64,000 nt of DNA from Notolepis coatsorum (GCA_963971535.1 OZ020590.1:153616034-153680033); one strand, 5' to 3'; shown: positions 43,721 to 54,157, counted from the first letter of the stretch. The notes: a model not told the origin generated them from the letters alone. Numbers and translations are program-made.

Positions 43721-46700
43721 TTCAAGTTCAAGTTCTTTAATAGTTGTCATACAGAAGTACAGAATACTTTCATACAAAATGCTTCTTACTGTTACGCTCC
43801 AGAGACTATGCTAGACAAGATAGTATCAAATAACATAATAACATAATATAGCATGAATTTAGAAGAAGAAAATGAGGTCACAGTGTTCGGTATAGACATA
43901 TGTACAATGTTCTGAGTTACCATATAATATACAATACACAATACTATGCAGTGTACTAATGTACAGTACTATCTAGTGCAAAGCAGAAATGGGATGAGGT
44001 ACAATTTTAGGTACAATTTACAGTAAGGTGTACGAGTTGTAGTGCAATCCTTCATCCATAAATATAAAGTGTGGGGAGTGGGTGCTACAGTGTGTTTGTT
44101 TAAAGTGGGTGTGTGCTATAAAGTGTGTGGAGTGGGTGCTACAGTGTGTTTGTTTAAAGTGAGTGTGTGCGTGTGGATGTGTGTGCTATGTGTGTTTGGT
44201 GGTTGTTGTTGTGTAGTGTTCATTCATTGTTCGTTTAGCAGCCTGATGGCCTGGGGATAGAAGCTACTTCTGAGTCTTTCTGTGCTCGCCTTGAGACTCC
44301 TGTATCGCTTGCCTGACGGCAGCAGTTCAAAGAGGCAGTTGTTCGGGTGGCTCGAGTCCTTAATAATTCTCTTAGCCTTCCCCTTGCAACGCTTGTAGTA
44401 AATGTTCTGGAGGGTGGGGAGCCCCCCTCCAATTGTGCGTTCGGCTGAACGTGTCACTCTTTGTAGTCTGCTTTGGTCTTTTGCAGTGCTATTCCCAAAC
44501 CAGGAGGTGATGTTGCCGGTCAAGATGCTCTCTATTGTACATGAGTAGAAGTTCTTAAGGATCTTCTGGCTGACTTGGAACTTCCTTAGGCGCCTGAGGA
44601 AGTAGAGGCGTTGTCGTGCCTTCTTCACCACACTGTTAATGTGTGTGGTCCATGTCAAGTCCTCGGATATGTAGGCTCCGAGGTACTTGAAGCTGTTGAC
44701 TCTCTCAACCGGTGCCCCGTCGATGCTGAGGGGGCTGTAGTCCTTGACCCCCGACCTCCTGAAGTCCACAATCATCTCCTTTGTTTTGCTGACGTTCAGG
44801 GAGAGGCTGTTTTCCTGGCACCATCCCGCCAGGACCTTGACCTCTTCCAGGTAGGCCCTCTCGTCGTTGGCAGAGATCAGGCCCACCACCACTGTGTCGT
44901 CAGCAAATTTGACGATTGTATTGCTACTCCGCTGAGCCACACAGTCGTGTGTGTACAGGGAGTAGAGGAGGGGACTCAGAACACAGCCCTGGGGGGCCCC
45001 TATGTTGAGGGTGATGGATGAGGAGGTGCAGTTGCCTGCTCTCACCACCTGGGGTCTGCCAGTCAGGAAGTCCAAGACCCACTGGCAGAGGTCATAGCCC
45101 AAGCCCAGGTCCCTGAGCTTGGCTATGAGTATGGAGGGGACTATGGTATTGAATGCCGAGCTGTAGTCGATGAATAGCATTCTCACATAGTTCCCCTGCC
45201 TCTTGTCCAGGTGTGATGCTGCTGTGTGCAGCACATGGGATATGGCGTCCTCCGTGGACCTGTTGGGGCGGTATGCAAATTGCAGGGGGTCCATGTTGAT
45301 GGGGAGGGAGGAGCAGATGTAGCCCTTTACTAGCTTCTCGAAGCACTTCATGGCTATGGAGGTGAGAGCTACAGGGCGGTAGTCGTTGAGGCAAGCAGGC
45401 TTGGATTTTTTGGGTACAGGGATAATAGTGGACTTCTTCAGGCAGGTGGGGATGACAGCCTGTTCTAAGGACAGGTTTAATATGTCAGTGAATACTGGGG
45501 CCAGTTGGTCGGCACAGACTTTTAGGACGCGGCCGGGGATGCCGTCTGGACCTGCTGCCTTCCTGATATTCACTTTTTTAAAGGTCCGCCTCACCTCATG
45601 CTCTGTTACCCTGAACACTGCGCCTCCATCAGCAGCCGACCCCCCCCCGACCCCCCCCCCCCCCATTGCCGAGGCTTGTGAGCTGGTGTTGTTATTACCA
45701 GCATCAAACCTCGCATAGAAGGTATTGAGGTCATTTGCTAAGGAGATGTCACTGTTCAGTTTGAGGGAGGCGCCTTTGTAGTCTGTCATCGTTTTGAGCC
45801 CCTGCCACATAGCTCTAGAGTCAGCTTGTTCAAACTGGAGTTCAATTTTATCCCTGTAGCGTCGTTTGGCCTCTGACACAGTCCTCCTTACGTTGTATCG
45901 CGCCACCTTGTGGTCATTCATGTTGCCTGCCTCTAGGCCGTCGTTGTATGCTTTGGTGCGCTCTCTCAGAGCTTCACGGACGGATTTGTCTACCCAGGGT
46001 TTTTGATTTGGGTAAACTTTCATTTTGGTAGTGGGGATTGTTTCTTTCACCCTAGTACAAACATAGTCCAGCACTGTCTCCCTGTAGGCATTAATGTTAT
46101 CTGTGTCGCGGAACACATTCCAGTCTGTGTTGTGAAACACTGACCGGATCGTATCCTCTGACGTCACATCCCATTTCTGCACCTCTCGCGAGACTACGGG
46201 AGTACTTTTAATTTTCTGTCTGTACTTCGGTGTAAGAAAAATTGATGCGTGATCTGACTTACCGAAGCCACTATCAGAATGAGCCTTGTAGCCACCTTTA
46301 AATTGCGTGTAACAGTGATCTAGGATGTTACCGCCTCTGGTGTTGCAAGTCACATGCTGATAGAAGTCGGGCAATACCTTTCTCAGATTGGCGCTATTGA
46401 AATCTCCCAGAACTAAAATGGCGGCGTTAACATTCGCCTCTTCGATTCTGTTTACCTCGTCGTGTAGTCTGGAGAGCGCAACCTTGTTGCTGGCTTCAGC
46501 TTGCGGTGGAATATACACTCCGACCAGGACGATCACCGTTAACTCCCTCGGGAGGAAGAAAGGACGACACTTGATGGTTATATATTCCAGTTCTGGGGAG
46601 CAGTGGTTGGATAGTTCCTTCACGTTCGTTGGGTCACTCCAATTTTTGTTAAACATGAAGGCAATACCCCCTCCACGTTGTTTACCGGACTCTGATGATG

Positions 46701-47237
46701 ACCGATCCTTTCTATGGATAAAGAAGTGATCCGCTGGTTGAATCGCGTGATCTGGAACCTCCGGCGTCAGCCATGTTTCGGTGAAGCAAAGGACATTGCA
46801 GTCCCTAACGTCTCTTTGATATTGAATCCTTGCTCGGATGTCATCCAGTTTATTGTCTATTGATTGTACATTGGCTAGCAATATACTGGGAAGTGGTGTA
46901 CGATGGCGTCTGGATCTCAGCCTGTTTCGGATCCCAGCCCTCTTTCCTCGTCGTCTTTTCCTGGGCTCTGGGAACAAAGGGTCTGGTCCTAATCTCCGGA
47001 GGATTTCTTCAGGCCATTGATGTGGTTCGGAAAGCTGATCCAGCGAGTAATCCAGTTGGTAAGTTTCCCGTAATCCAATGTCTATGAGTGACTGACGGTC
47101 ATATACATTAAATGCACCAACAGTTGGTACGCACAAAACTCTAAAAACTATAAATATTAACAAAAGTAAACACAGTCTCGACGGAGCGAACAGAGAGGCA
47201 GCCGAACGGGGCGGCGCCATCACCACGATATGTGCGC
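43721..47237 (-). mobile_element. L2-group LINE B, near full length and intact ORF
   Basis: Inserted in family A: flanks gtcttcaag (left) and gtcttcagg (right, 47231-47239) are a near-perfect target duplication. The 3' tail is a (CTTGAA)n-type repeat at 43717-43735, preceded by a UTR with a duplicated block (44067-44175). The 5' end begins only about 17 bases before the first ATG, so the promoter region seems missing. Confidence 0.85.
44224..47220 (-). CDS. LINE B ORF: AP endonuclease and reverse transcriptase (about 998 aa)
   Basis: A single uninterrupted frame, ATG at 47220, stop at 44224. An N-terminal hydrophobic stretch (LCLLLLIFIVFRVLCVPTV, residues about 15-33) precedes a basic region. 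Endonuclease (about 110-330): ILLANVQSIDNKLDD, FTETWL, VLGDFNSANL near residue 275 and the catalytic SDHASIF near 325. RT (about 540-800): LKKSTIIPVPKKSKPACLND, FIDYSSAFNTIVPS, GAPQGCVLSPLLYSLYTHD, and FADDTVVVG near residue 771. The C-terminal tail ends FYPQAIRLLNEQ. No RNase H. This fits the L2/CR1-type LINE ORF2. All key residues are present, so the protein could be active. Confidence 0.9.
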   Translation of the reverse strand: MAPPRSAASLFAPSRLCLLLLIFIVFRVLCVPTVGAFNVYDRQSLIDIGLRETYQLDYSLDQLSEPHQWPEEILRRLGPDPLFPEPRKRRRGKRAGIRNRLRSRRHRTPLPSILLANVQSIDNKLDDIRARIQYQRDVRDCNVLCFTETWLTPEVPDHAIQPADHFFIHRKDRSSSESGKQRGGGIAFMFNKNWSDPTNVKELSNHCSPELEYITIKCRPFFLPRELTVIVLVGVYIPPQAEASNKVALSRLHDEVNRIEEANVNAAILVLGDFNSANLRKVLPDFYQHVTCNTRGGNILDHCYTQFKGGYKAHSDSGFGKSDHASIFLTPKYRQKIKSTPVVSREVQKWDVTSEDTIRSVFHNTDWNVFRDTDNINAYRETVLDYVCTRVKETIPTTKMKVYPNQKPWVDKSVREALRERTKAYNDGLEAGNMNDHKVARYNVRRTVSEAKRRYRDKIELQFEQADSRAMWQGLKTMTDYKGASLKLNSDISLANDLNTFYARFDAGNNNTSSQASAMGGGGVGGGSAADGGAVFRVTEHEVRRTFKKVNIRKAAGPDGIPGRVLKVCADQLAPVFTDILNLSLEQAVIPTCLKKSTIIPVPKKSKPACLNDYRPVALTSIAMKCFEKLVKGYICSSLPINMDPLQFAYRPNRSTEDAISHVLHTAASHLDKRQGNYVRMLFIDYSSAFNTIVPSILIAKLRDLGLGYDLCQWVLDFLTGRPQVVRAGNCTSSSITLNIGAPQGCVLSPLLYSLYTHDCVAQRSSNTIVKFADDTVVVGLISANDERAYLEEVKVLAGWCQENSLSLNVSKTKEMIVDFRRSGVKDYSPLSIDGAPVERVNSFKYLGAYISEDLTWTTHINSVVKKARQRLYFLRRLRKFQVSQKILKNFYSCTIESILTGNITSWFGNSTAKDQSRLQRVTRSAERTIGGGLPTLQNIYYKRCKGKAKRIIKDSSHPNNCLFELLPSGKRYRSLKASTERLRSSFYPQAIRLLNEQ

Positions 47238-47785
47238 AGGGTCTTCAGGGTATTCTTGTTTACCAGAGAGGAGATCCGGTACAAGAATCGCGTTCGTTGG
47301 TTGACTTTTTTTATTTCATTGGATGCCATTTTGTCACAGGAAAGATTAGCCTCTAGGATGGAACCCAGGTAGGTAATTTCATCTTTCCTTGTGATAATAT
47401 TGTCACCCACTGTAACCGAGAAGCCGTCGGTCTTGCTGAGTTTGTTATTTGAACCGAAGAGAATGGACTCTGTTTTGCCCATGTGTAATGATAGTTTGTT
47501 GTCGGCGAGCCATATGCAGATTTTGCCTAGTTCCGAGCTGAGGGCTTTTTCAACCTGTAACTTGTTCTTGTCAGAGACCAGCAGGGCTGAGTCGTCCGCA
47601 AACAGGAACAAGTTGCAGTCACAAGCTGACGACATGTAATTTGCATAAATTAGGAATAGTAGCGGTCCTAGTATGCTTCCTTGTGGAACACCACAGCTCA
47701 CTGTGAGGGGGGGGGGGATAGGGTACCGTTTACCTCCACCATCTGTTCCCTCCAGGTAGGGAGGGAGGTAGGATACGAGCTAAAT
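47238..47785 (-). pseudogene. LINE family A reverse transcriptase, middle part
   Basis: The minus-strand frame 47701-47240 encodes CGVPQGSILGPLLFLIYANY, catalytic FADDSALLVS and LGKICIWLADNKLSLHMGKT. Upstream (47702-47785) the RT continues in another frame past a run of Gs. It is cut by LINE B at its C-terminal side. Confidence 0.82.
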
Positions 47786-48177
47786 ATCTAAACTCAAAAA
47801 CACCTAAAAGAGGAAGAGTTGCATATATTTTCTACGAATCTGAATAATATAGACAAAGGTAAATGTAACCTCAACCGAACGATCAGCGGGTGACATCAAG
47901 TTGACTTTACGATCCAATCTCTCCCTGTTTTTCTGTTATGTTCTCTCACGTTGCAGATACACAAGGAGCTCTGGCTCCACCAGCTGGACAATCAAGCTAA
48001 CTGCACTTAGCGTAGGCGAGGTAAGTAACTCCACGACCAATGTCCTCAAACTGAAAACATGTCATTTCATTACAGTCCCCGCCGCGTGTTCATACTGGGA
48101 ATGGGTGAAGACATGGCAGTTGCTGGAGGGCTAACGGCTAGTGAACTTGAGAACGGTTATGACTATTACACACTTAA
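47786..48177 (+). other. Possible host exons with good splice signals
   Basis: A pyrimidine-rich acceptor ending ctctcacgttgcag precedes a 64-bp segment that ends in a strong donor gcgag|gtaagtaac (about 47957-48020). A second acceptor, catttcattacag, precedes about 100 bp (from 48077). One frame of the second holds VFILGMGEDMAVAGGLTASE before a stop in the LINE target site. The frames do not join convincingly, so this may be untranslated or a non-coding RNA. Confidence 0.35.
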
Positions 48178-48407
48178 TAATAAACACTGTTAGGACTATG
48201 ATTGATTGATTGAAAACTTTATTAAAAGATTTCAGAATGGGTACAATACAGTACAGCTCAATACACACAATTGTTAAGGGGATGCAGACCAGAGAAAGAC
48301 TTTCGTCTTGTTTACATCAGGGTCCCCCATTTTCAATTCATCAGGACATATATGACATACATGACATACAGATAGTCAGTACTGCTACATCTATACATTT
48401 ATGACAT

Positions 48408-48595
48408 TGTGGTGTCTCCACTAGGCCTGTAGGCGGAGCTCTAACCTAGAGCATGGGTTACACCGGGGTGATGTGCCCCGGCGTGACACACCAGGTGGAG
48501 TGAAGGACTGAGCAAGTTAGCTCTAGGCATGAACGTGAATAAATACAGATGCTGGTACTAAAGTGTCCATTACTTCTTCTTACTACGACATAACA
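48408..48595 (+). repeat. 5' LTR of the Gypsy element
   Basis: TGTGGTGTCTCCAC ... ACGACATAACA, 188 bp, with AATAAA near 48540 and a 'gtgatgtgccccggcgtgac' GC block. No mismatch to the 3' LTR seen by eye. Confidence 0.92.
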
Positions 48596-48609
48596 TATTG
48601 GCGACGACG

Positions 48610-51600
48610 ATGTCGATGTTGAACCTAAGCCAACCGGCACCTTTTCTTCAAAACGGCGGAGAGCCAGCCATTCCATTCACGGCATGGATCCGCTCGTTCG
48701 AAAATTACCTACTAGCCATGTCCGAGAAGGAGCTACCTGACGCGCGCAAGCGTGCCCTGCTCGTCCATTGTTTGGGAGTGGAAGGACAAAGACTTTTCTA
48801 CACAATGACGGTGGCAGATGATAAGTACGCCACAGCTTTATCAGTTATTAGAAAGTTCTTTACACGGAAAGTTAATGTAGTGGCGGAGCGCTACCGTTTT
48901 CGTCAACGTAGCCAACGCAGCGGCGAGAGCACGGACCAGTACGTTGCCTCCCTGAAGGAGCTAGCTACAACTTGTGAGTTCGGGGGGATGGAAGAGGAAA
49001 TGATCCGGGACCAGCTGGTCGAAAAGACCAACTCAGCACGCATCAGGGAGCGATTACTACTGGAAGTTCCACTGACACTGACCAAGGCTGTAATGATCGC
49101 TGCTCAGATTGAAACCGCGTTGTCGGAGGCAAAAGCCATGCTTCAGGGACAGCCGGAGAGCACGGTGGAGGCGGTCCAGTTTTCACGCTCGCGACAGTAC
49201 AAGTCACAGCGGGGTAATTTCAATGCGTCACCGCAACCCTTGCCTACACAATCTATGCAGGGTAAGACATGTTACAGATGTGGCTCTCCTCAACACATCG
49301 CCAGCTTTGATGGATGCCCTGCTAGGGATGCACTGTGCAACACGTGTAAAAAGAAGGGACATTTTTCAAAAGTGTGTCGGGGCTCTAACAGAGTGGGTGA
49401 GGTAACCGAGTCTGAGAATGTACCTGAAGTGACTGTATTGTGCATGGTAGATGGTGCACGTTCGGTTGAAAAGATAGTGTGTACAGTGCAGGTTAGCACA
49501 GATGAACGAGACGGTCAGGACATTGAGCTCATGCTAGATACAGGTTCAGCTGTGTCTATTTTGCCCAGAGCGAGTTACATGCAATTATTCCCTAATGCAT
49601 CTCTTACAACACCAAAGCTAAGTCTAGTCAGCTACGGAGGTAATGCAATCCCCGTTCATGGATGCTTGAAGGCTAGTGTAGCTTTTGGTGACCGCTGCAC
49701 TGACGCAGAAATTTACATTGTGCAGAATGGGTCTCCAGTGTTAGGGAGGGACCTGTTTACTGCGTTACAGATGCAGATACTAGACGGCAAGGTCACGTCA
49801 GCTCAGTACAACCAGACAAATTCAGTTGCGACCAGTGTTGAGAAAAATACACTTGGGTGTGCAAAGGCATTCACACATAAGGTGAAAATACGTCCAGAAG
49901 TCAGACCGGTACAACAACGACTACGTAGATTGCCATTCTCAGTTAGAGCAGCTGTATCCCAGGAGATAAAGAGACTGGTAGAGCAGGACATAATCGAGCC
50001 TGTAGAGGCATCTGAATGGATCTCGCCCATAGTCGTTACTACAAAGAAAAACGCAGAATTACGCCTCTGTGTGGACCTGAGGGAGCCAAATAAGGCAGTA
50101 GTCATAGATGGGTTTCCACTACCCCACATGGAGGAACTGTTTACAGAATTGAGGGGCGCGACACTGTTTTCGACATTAGACCTCCAGAGTGCTTATCACC
50201 AGGTTACACTACACGAGGACAGCCGTAGCTTGACGACATTCATTACTCATGATGGACTGTTTCGCTTTAAGAGAGTGCCGTACGGACTGGCATCGGCACC
50301 CAGCTGTTTCCAACGGATGATGTCAATAATCCTCAAAGGTCTGTCGGGGGTCCAGTGCTATCTCGATGACATCATTGTCACAGGTACATCAGTGGAGGAG
50401 CACGACAGGAACCTGACGGCAGTGCTGCGACGCATAGACGACGCGGGGCTCAAGCTCAACTACTCCAAGTGTCACGTCAGGAAAACGGAGCTGACTTTCC
50501 TGGGGCACACAGTGTCAGCAAAAGGACTACAACCTGACGCATCTCACGCTGCTGCGGTGTCTGAGCTGCCCCCACCTACAGATCTCATCAGGCTGAGGTC
50601 ATTCCTGGGGCTCACAGGGTGGTATGCAAAATTCATCCCAGACTACGCCGTTGTCGTGGAGCCGCTGCGAGCGCTGCTTCGAGGGTCAGCAACATTCAAC
50701 TGGACTCCTGAGGCTCAGCAGAGTTTTGAGGCAGTTAAAGGACTCATAGTTGATAGCCCTGCACTCTCACTCTTTGACCCTGAGCTGCCCACGGTCGTCA
50801 CTACAGACGCATCGGACTACGGTCTGGGCGCCGTCCTCACCCAGATGCATCCGGACGCCTCAGAAAGGACTGTGGCGTTCGCCTCCCGCACGCTGTCCCA
50901 GGCAGAGAGGAAATACTCTACTGTGGAAAAAGAGGCGCTGGGCTGTGTGTGGGCAACGGAAAGGTGGAGGACATACCTGTGGGGAAGACACTTCACACTA
51001 CGGACAGACCACAGTCCCCTGACCACACTGCTCTCTTCAAAAGGTCAAGGTAGAGCGGGCATGCGCGTGGCCAGGTGGTCCGCTAGGCTAATGTCATTCT
51101 GCTATGACATTCAGTACAAGCCCGGCAGAGAAAACGTTACTGCGGACTGCCTGTCCCGTCTCCCACTGCCCGGATCAGAACCTAGCCAGGAGGAGGACGT
51201 GGAAGTGGTAGCCTTTGTCTCTGATTTCTCAGCTATCACGGCGGCGGAGTTCAAAGCTGCATGCACTGCCTGCCCGGTGCAACTGAAACTACGTGAGATA
51301 CTCACCTCCAGATGGCCTAAATCAGAAAAGGATCTAGACCCGGACCTACGGAGGTTCTTCAAACTACAGAACGAACTCTCTCTACACGATGACTGTGTCG
51401 TGCGAGGCCCATATAGACTGCTCGTCCCAGAGAGTCTACAGCCCAAACTGATCTCCCTGGCTCACGACACTCACCAGGGAATCGTGAGGACAAAACAGAG
51501 ACTCAGAGAAGTATACTGGTGGCCTGGCATGGATGCCCAGGTTGAGTCGGCTATCAAAGCATGCAACACATGCCAGTCACATGACAAGTCGGCAGTCACA

Positions 51601-52557
51601 CGCACCTCTCCACTGCAGCCTGTGCCCTATCCTACTGGGGCTTGGGAGAAACTGGCAATTGACGTGGTGGGGCCCTTTGATAGAGCGCCCCTGGACTGTC
51701 GCTTTGCAATCACACTAATAGACTACTACAGTAAGTGGCCTGAGATAGCTTTTGTGCCACAGGTTACATCACGGACTGTGACAATATTCCTATCTACAGT
51801 TTTCAGCAGAGAGGGCAATCCGAAAGAGCTCGTCTCTGACAACGGCTCTCAGTTTGTGTCTCGGGAGTTTGAGGCATTTCTCCAAGACAGGGGCATAGTG
51901 CACAGGAAGTCATCTGTGTATTATCCTCGGGCAAATGGGGAAATAGAACGCTTTAACCGCAGTTTGAAAGACAGTTTGCAGACGGCCTCGCTGGAAGGCA
52001 AGCAATGGAAGGAGTTTACAACAGACTTCTTACAGGCCTACCGGTCTACTCCTCACTCTGCGACACAGCACTCACCAGCAGAACTGTTGCATGGTAAGCC
52101 TATGCGCACCAAACTCCATGTGGCTGGATTTCAGATTCCACAAGCCACACCACACTCGTCGGAGGACATAGCCGCCAGAGTGGCAGTGCAACAGGACAGA
52201 AGCAAGGCGTACACGGATCAAAGGCGAGGTGCGAAGAGTGTGTCGTTCCCCTGTGGCTCATACGTTCGGGTTAAGAAACCTGGCATTCTTCCTAAGACTC
52301 AGTGCAAGTTCTCCAAGCCACTCAAGGTGGTGGGACAGAAAGGGCCGCACACCTACATGCTGGCTGATGGACGCTGTTGGAATGCGTCCCATCTGGCTCC
52401 GGTCTCTCTTTGGAGAGGAGAGGGGGACGGCGAGGGGTCGCCTTTGGACGGTGACATTACAACAGGGCCACCTTCTGACACACACACAGAACCTGTAAGA
52501 CAGGCCAGGTCGAGACGAGCACCTGTGTGGACTCAGGACTTTGTGATGAGCCACTGA
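48610..52557 (+). CDS. Gag-Pol polyprotein of the Gypsy element (1315 aa)
   Basis: The first ATG is at 48610; stop at 52557. An upstream TTG at 48598 is in frame but unlikely. Approximate residues: Gag 1-210; zinc knuckles CYRCGSPQHIASFDGC and CNTCKKKGHFSKVC at 220-260; protease DTGS at 308; RT 430-600 with LDLQSAYHQV and YLDD near 583; RNase H TTDASDYGLGAVL near 730; integrase HX3H and CX2C near 950-985, then D (IDVVGPFD, 1018), D (VSDNGSQF, 1075) and E (NGEIERFNRS, 1110), the DD35E spacing. All catalytic residues are intact. Gag and Pol are fused without a frameshift. Confidence 0.95.
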   Translation: MSMLNLSQPAPFLQNGGEPAIPFTAWIRSFENYLLAMSEKELPDARKRALLVHCLGVEGQRLFYTMTVADDKYATALSVIRKFFTRKVNVVAERYRFRQRSQRSGESTDQYVASLKELATTCEFGGMEEEMIRDQLVEKTNSARIRERLLLEVPLTLTKAVMIAAQIETALSEAKAMLQGQPESTVEAVQFSRSRQYKSQRGNFNASPQPLPTQSMQGKTCYRCGSPQHIASFDGCPARDALCNTCKKKGHFSKVCRGSNRVGEVTESENVPEVTVLCMVDGARSVEKIVCTVQVSTDERDGQDIELMLDTGSAVSILPRASYMQLFPNASLTTPKLSLVSYGGNAIPVHGCLKASVAFGDRCTDAEIYIVQNGSPVLGRDLFTALQMQILDGKVTSAQYNQTNSVATSVEKNTLGCAKAFTHKVKIRPEVRPVQQRLRRLPFSVRAAVSQEIKRLVEQDIIEPVEASEWISPIVVTTKKNAELRLCVDLREPNKAVVIDGFPLPHMEELFTELRGATLFSTLDLQSAYHQVTLHEDSRSLTTFITHDGLFRFKRVPYGLASAPSCFQRMMSIILKGLSGVQCYLDDIIVTGTSVEEHDRNLTAVLRRIDDAGLKLNYSKCHVRKTELTFLGHTVSAKGLQPDASHAAAVSELPPPTDLIRLRSFLGLTGWYAKFIPDYAVVVEPLRALLRGSATFNWTPEAQQSFEAVKGLIVDSPALSLFDPELPTVVTTDASDYGLGAVLTQMHPDASERTVAFASRTLSQAERKYSTVEKEALGCVWATERWRTYLWGRHFTLRTDHSPLTTLLSSKGQGRAGMRVARWSARLMSFCYDIQYKPGRENVTADCLSRLPLPGSEPSQEEDVEVVAFVSDFSAITAAEFKAACTACPVQLKLREILTSRWPKSEKDLDPDLRRFFKLQNELSLHDDCVVRGPYRLLVPESLQPKLISLAHDTHQGIVRTKQRLREVYWWPGMDAQVESAIKACNTCQSHDKSAVTRTSPLQPVPYPTGAWEKLAIDVVGPFDRAPLDCRFAITLIDYYSKWPEIAFVPQVTSRTVTIFLSTVFSREGNPKELVSDNGSQFVSREFEAFLQDRGIVHRKSSVYYPRANGEIERFNRSLKDSLQTASLEGKQWKEFTTDFLQAYRSTPHSATQHSPAELLHGKPMRTKLHVAGFQIPQATPHSSEDIAARVAVQQDRSKAYTDQRRGAKSVSFPCGSYVRVKKPGILPKTQCKFSKPLKVVGQKGPHTYMLADGRCWNASHLAPVSLWRGEGDGEGSPLDGDITTGPPSDTHTEPVRQARSRRAPVWTQDFVMSH

Positions 52558-52890
52558 GAAAAGTGTTATGTAATAGTGATATTAGTAATGCTGAAAGGTG
52601 AAAGAGTTAACAGTTCTGGTTAATTATAATTGTGGCAGACTTGAATGCTAGTAATGCATAGAATTGAAATAGGTATACAAATGTTTATTCTGTTTTTCAT
52701 AGGCAGGAATAAGAACAGTAGAGTGAATGTTCTTTTTACTGTTTAGCTTTAATGGACTCTATCTTAGTTATAACTTAAGAAAGGTAAGAGTAGCCTACAC
52801 ACTTTGAAATGTTCTTTACTGTTTAGACTTAATGGATTCTAAGTTACTGTTATAACCAGCCATGTAAGTATTGTCTTATTGAGAAGGATA
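52558..52890 (+). other. 3' non-coding region of the Gypsy element
   Basis: A imperfect duplication ('atgttctttttactgtttag' / 'atgttctttactgtttagac') lies at about 52729-52750 and 52809-52830. No frame. It ends in the purine tract before the LTR. Confidence 0.6.
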
Positions 52891-53078
52891 TGTGGTGTCT
52901 CCACTAGGCCTGTAGGCGGAGCTCTAACCTAGAGCATGGGTTACACCGGGGTGATGTGCCCCGGCGTGACACACCAGGTGGAGTGAAGGACTGAGCAAGT
53001 TAGCTCTAGGCATGAACGTGAATAAATACAGATGCTGGTACTAAAGTGTCCATTACTTCTTCTTACTACGACATAACA
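52891..53078 (+). repeat. 3' LTR of the Gypsy element
   Basis: 188 bp, same ends and sequence as the 5' LTR, followed by the gacat duplication. Confidence 0.92.
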
Positions 53079-53463
53079 GACATACAGATTTGCAAATACA
53101 GTACTGTTTGTGATACAGAAGGAGTCACGAAAAGGGAGTATATACATTTGACGTAGAAACTGTACATTGGAGGAGGTTGGGTGGGGGGGGTTGGGTACGT
53201 TGGGATATTGACAACCATACTGGGTAATTTACATTGGAGGTGGTTGGGGGGGGGGGGGGCACACTGTATAAACAAGCAAAACTGTACATTGAGGGGGGGG
53301 GGAGACACTGTACAAACAAACAAAATTGTACATTGGACTATTGACAAAACCATACTAGGTAAATGACTGTACATTGGAGGGGGTTGGGTTAGGATATTTA
53401 CAGGGGCCAGTGTTGAATTGCAGTCTCCCGTGTCCCGTGACTCTTAATAAACACTGTTAGGAC

Positions 53464-53720
53464 ACTGTTATTCATTTACCCAAGGAGATTAATAAAGGAA
53501 CACTTTACTTCTTTTCGTTTAATTTATAGGCTAATTCATGTACAGAAAATAAACACTGACAATGAAATGCAATTCATAAAACTTTTAACCGTTGCTAATT
53601 TGAAGGTGTGAATATCTGGTCTGTCTGCACGAGGACCAGGCCTCCCTCCTCAAGTCCATCATTTGCAAATGCACTTGCAAGGCCATATTTTAACTACATG
53701 ATTACAACTTCAGATCTAAT
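53464..53720. other. Unassigned sequence
   Basis: Between the LINE target site and the SINE I see no gene or repeat. Confidence 0.4.
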
Positions 53721-53734
53721 TGTATTGCTTATAT

Positions 53735-54157
53735 ATATTTTTTTTTATCCACTTTTTCTCCTTATTTTTCTATTTTTCTCCCATCCCAATTTCGTGTTTC
53801 CAATTCTCCCCTCCCCTGTCTTGAACGTTGCTCGCATATGCCTCCCACTGGTCGGCTGTAGGGAGGATAGAAGCCCTGCATCACGTGTCCCCTCCGGTAC
53901 ACGAGGAGGCAGCCTGTCACATCTTTTCACCTGCCAGCGGGGACTCTCATTGGCGAGGTGTAACGTGTGGGAGGCTCACACTACGCTTGCCATTTCCTGT
54001 CTCTGCCGGTCAGGTGTCCCCCAACCGACCCGTAGGAGTCGCTGTCCACAACTTCCAGATTACCACCCAAGCCGGAGGCAATGCTGACACCCGGATTCGA
54101 GACCGGAGTCTCTTGCATTGGTGACGAGCGCAATCTCCGCTGCGCCACCCAGCTGCC
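53735..54157 (-). mobile_element. tRNA-derived SINE, minus strand, with perfect target duplication
   Basis: The perfect 14-bp duplication tgtattgcttatat lies at 53721-53734 and 54158-54171. The poly-T end is at the left; the tRNA-like head is at the right (complement of 'gggtggcgcagcggagattg' and a B-box-like 'ggtctcgaatccggg'). 423 bp; same family as 21893-22335. Confidence 0.9.

Larger units (their letters stand above)
42750..47785 (-). mobile_element. LINE family A, longest copy, split by LINE B
   Basis: The 3' tail (GATT)n begins near 42755; the 3' UTR and ORF2 C terminus run to 43720; LINE B interrupts; the ORF resumes at 47238 and can be followed to about 47785. The ORF interrupted at 'gtcttcaag' matches the uninterrupted copy at 40960. 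Confidence 0.85.
48408..53078 (+). mobile_element. Intact Ty3/Gypsy retrotransposon (Mag/barthez-like)
   Basis: 188-bp LTRs at 48408-48595 and 52891-53078 that I read as identical. The 5-bp target duplication gacat lies at 48403-48407 and 53079-53083. The primer-binding-site-like tggcgacgacgatgtc directly follows the LTR, and the gag-pol ATG lies inside it. One gag-pol frame. The purine tract gagaaggata precedes the 3' LTR. Inserted in a LINE 3' UTR. Identical LTRs mean a very recent insertion. Confidence 0.92.
48197..53444 (-). mobile_element. LINE family A 3' end, split by the Gypsy element
   Basis: The 3' tail and UTR run at 48197-48407 and resume at 53084-53430. A perfect 19-bp target duplication (taataaacactgttaggac) flanks it at 48178-48196 and 53445-53463. 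Only 3' UTR and a few ORF codons are present. Confidence 0.88.
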
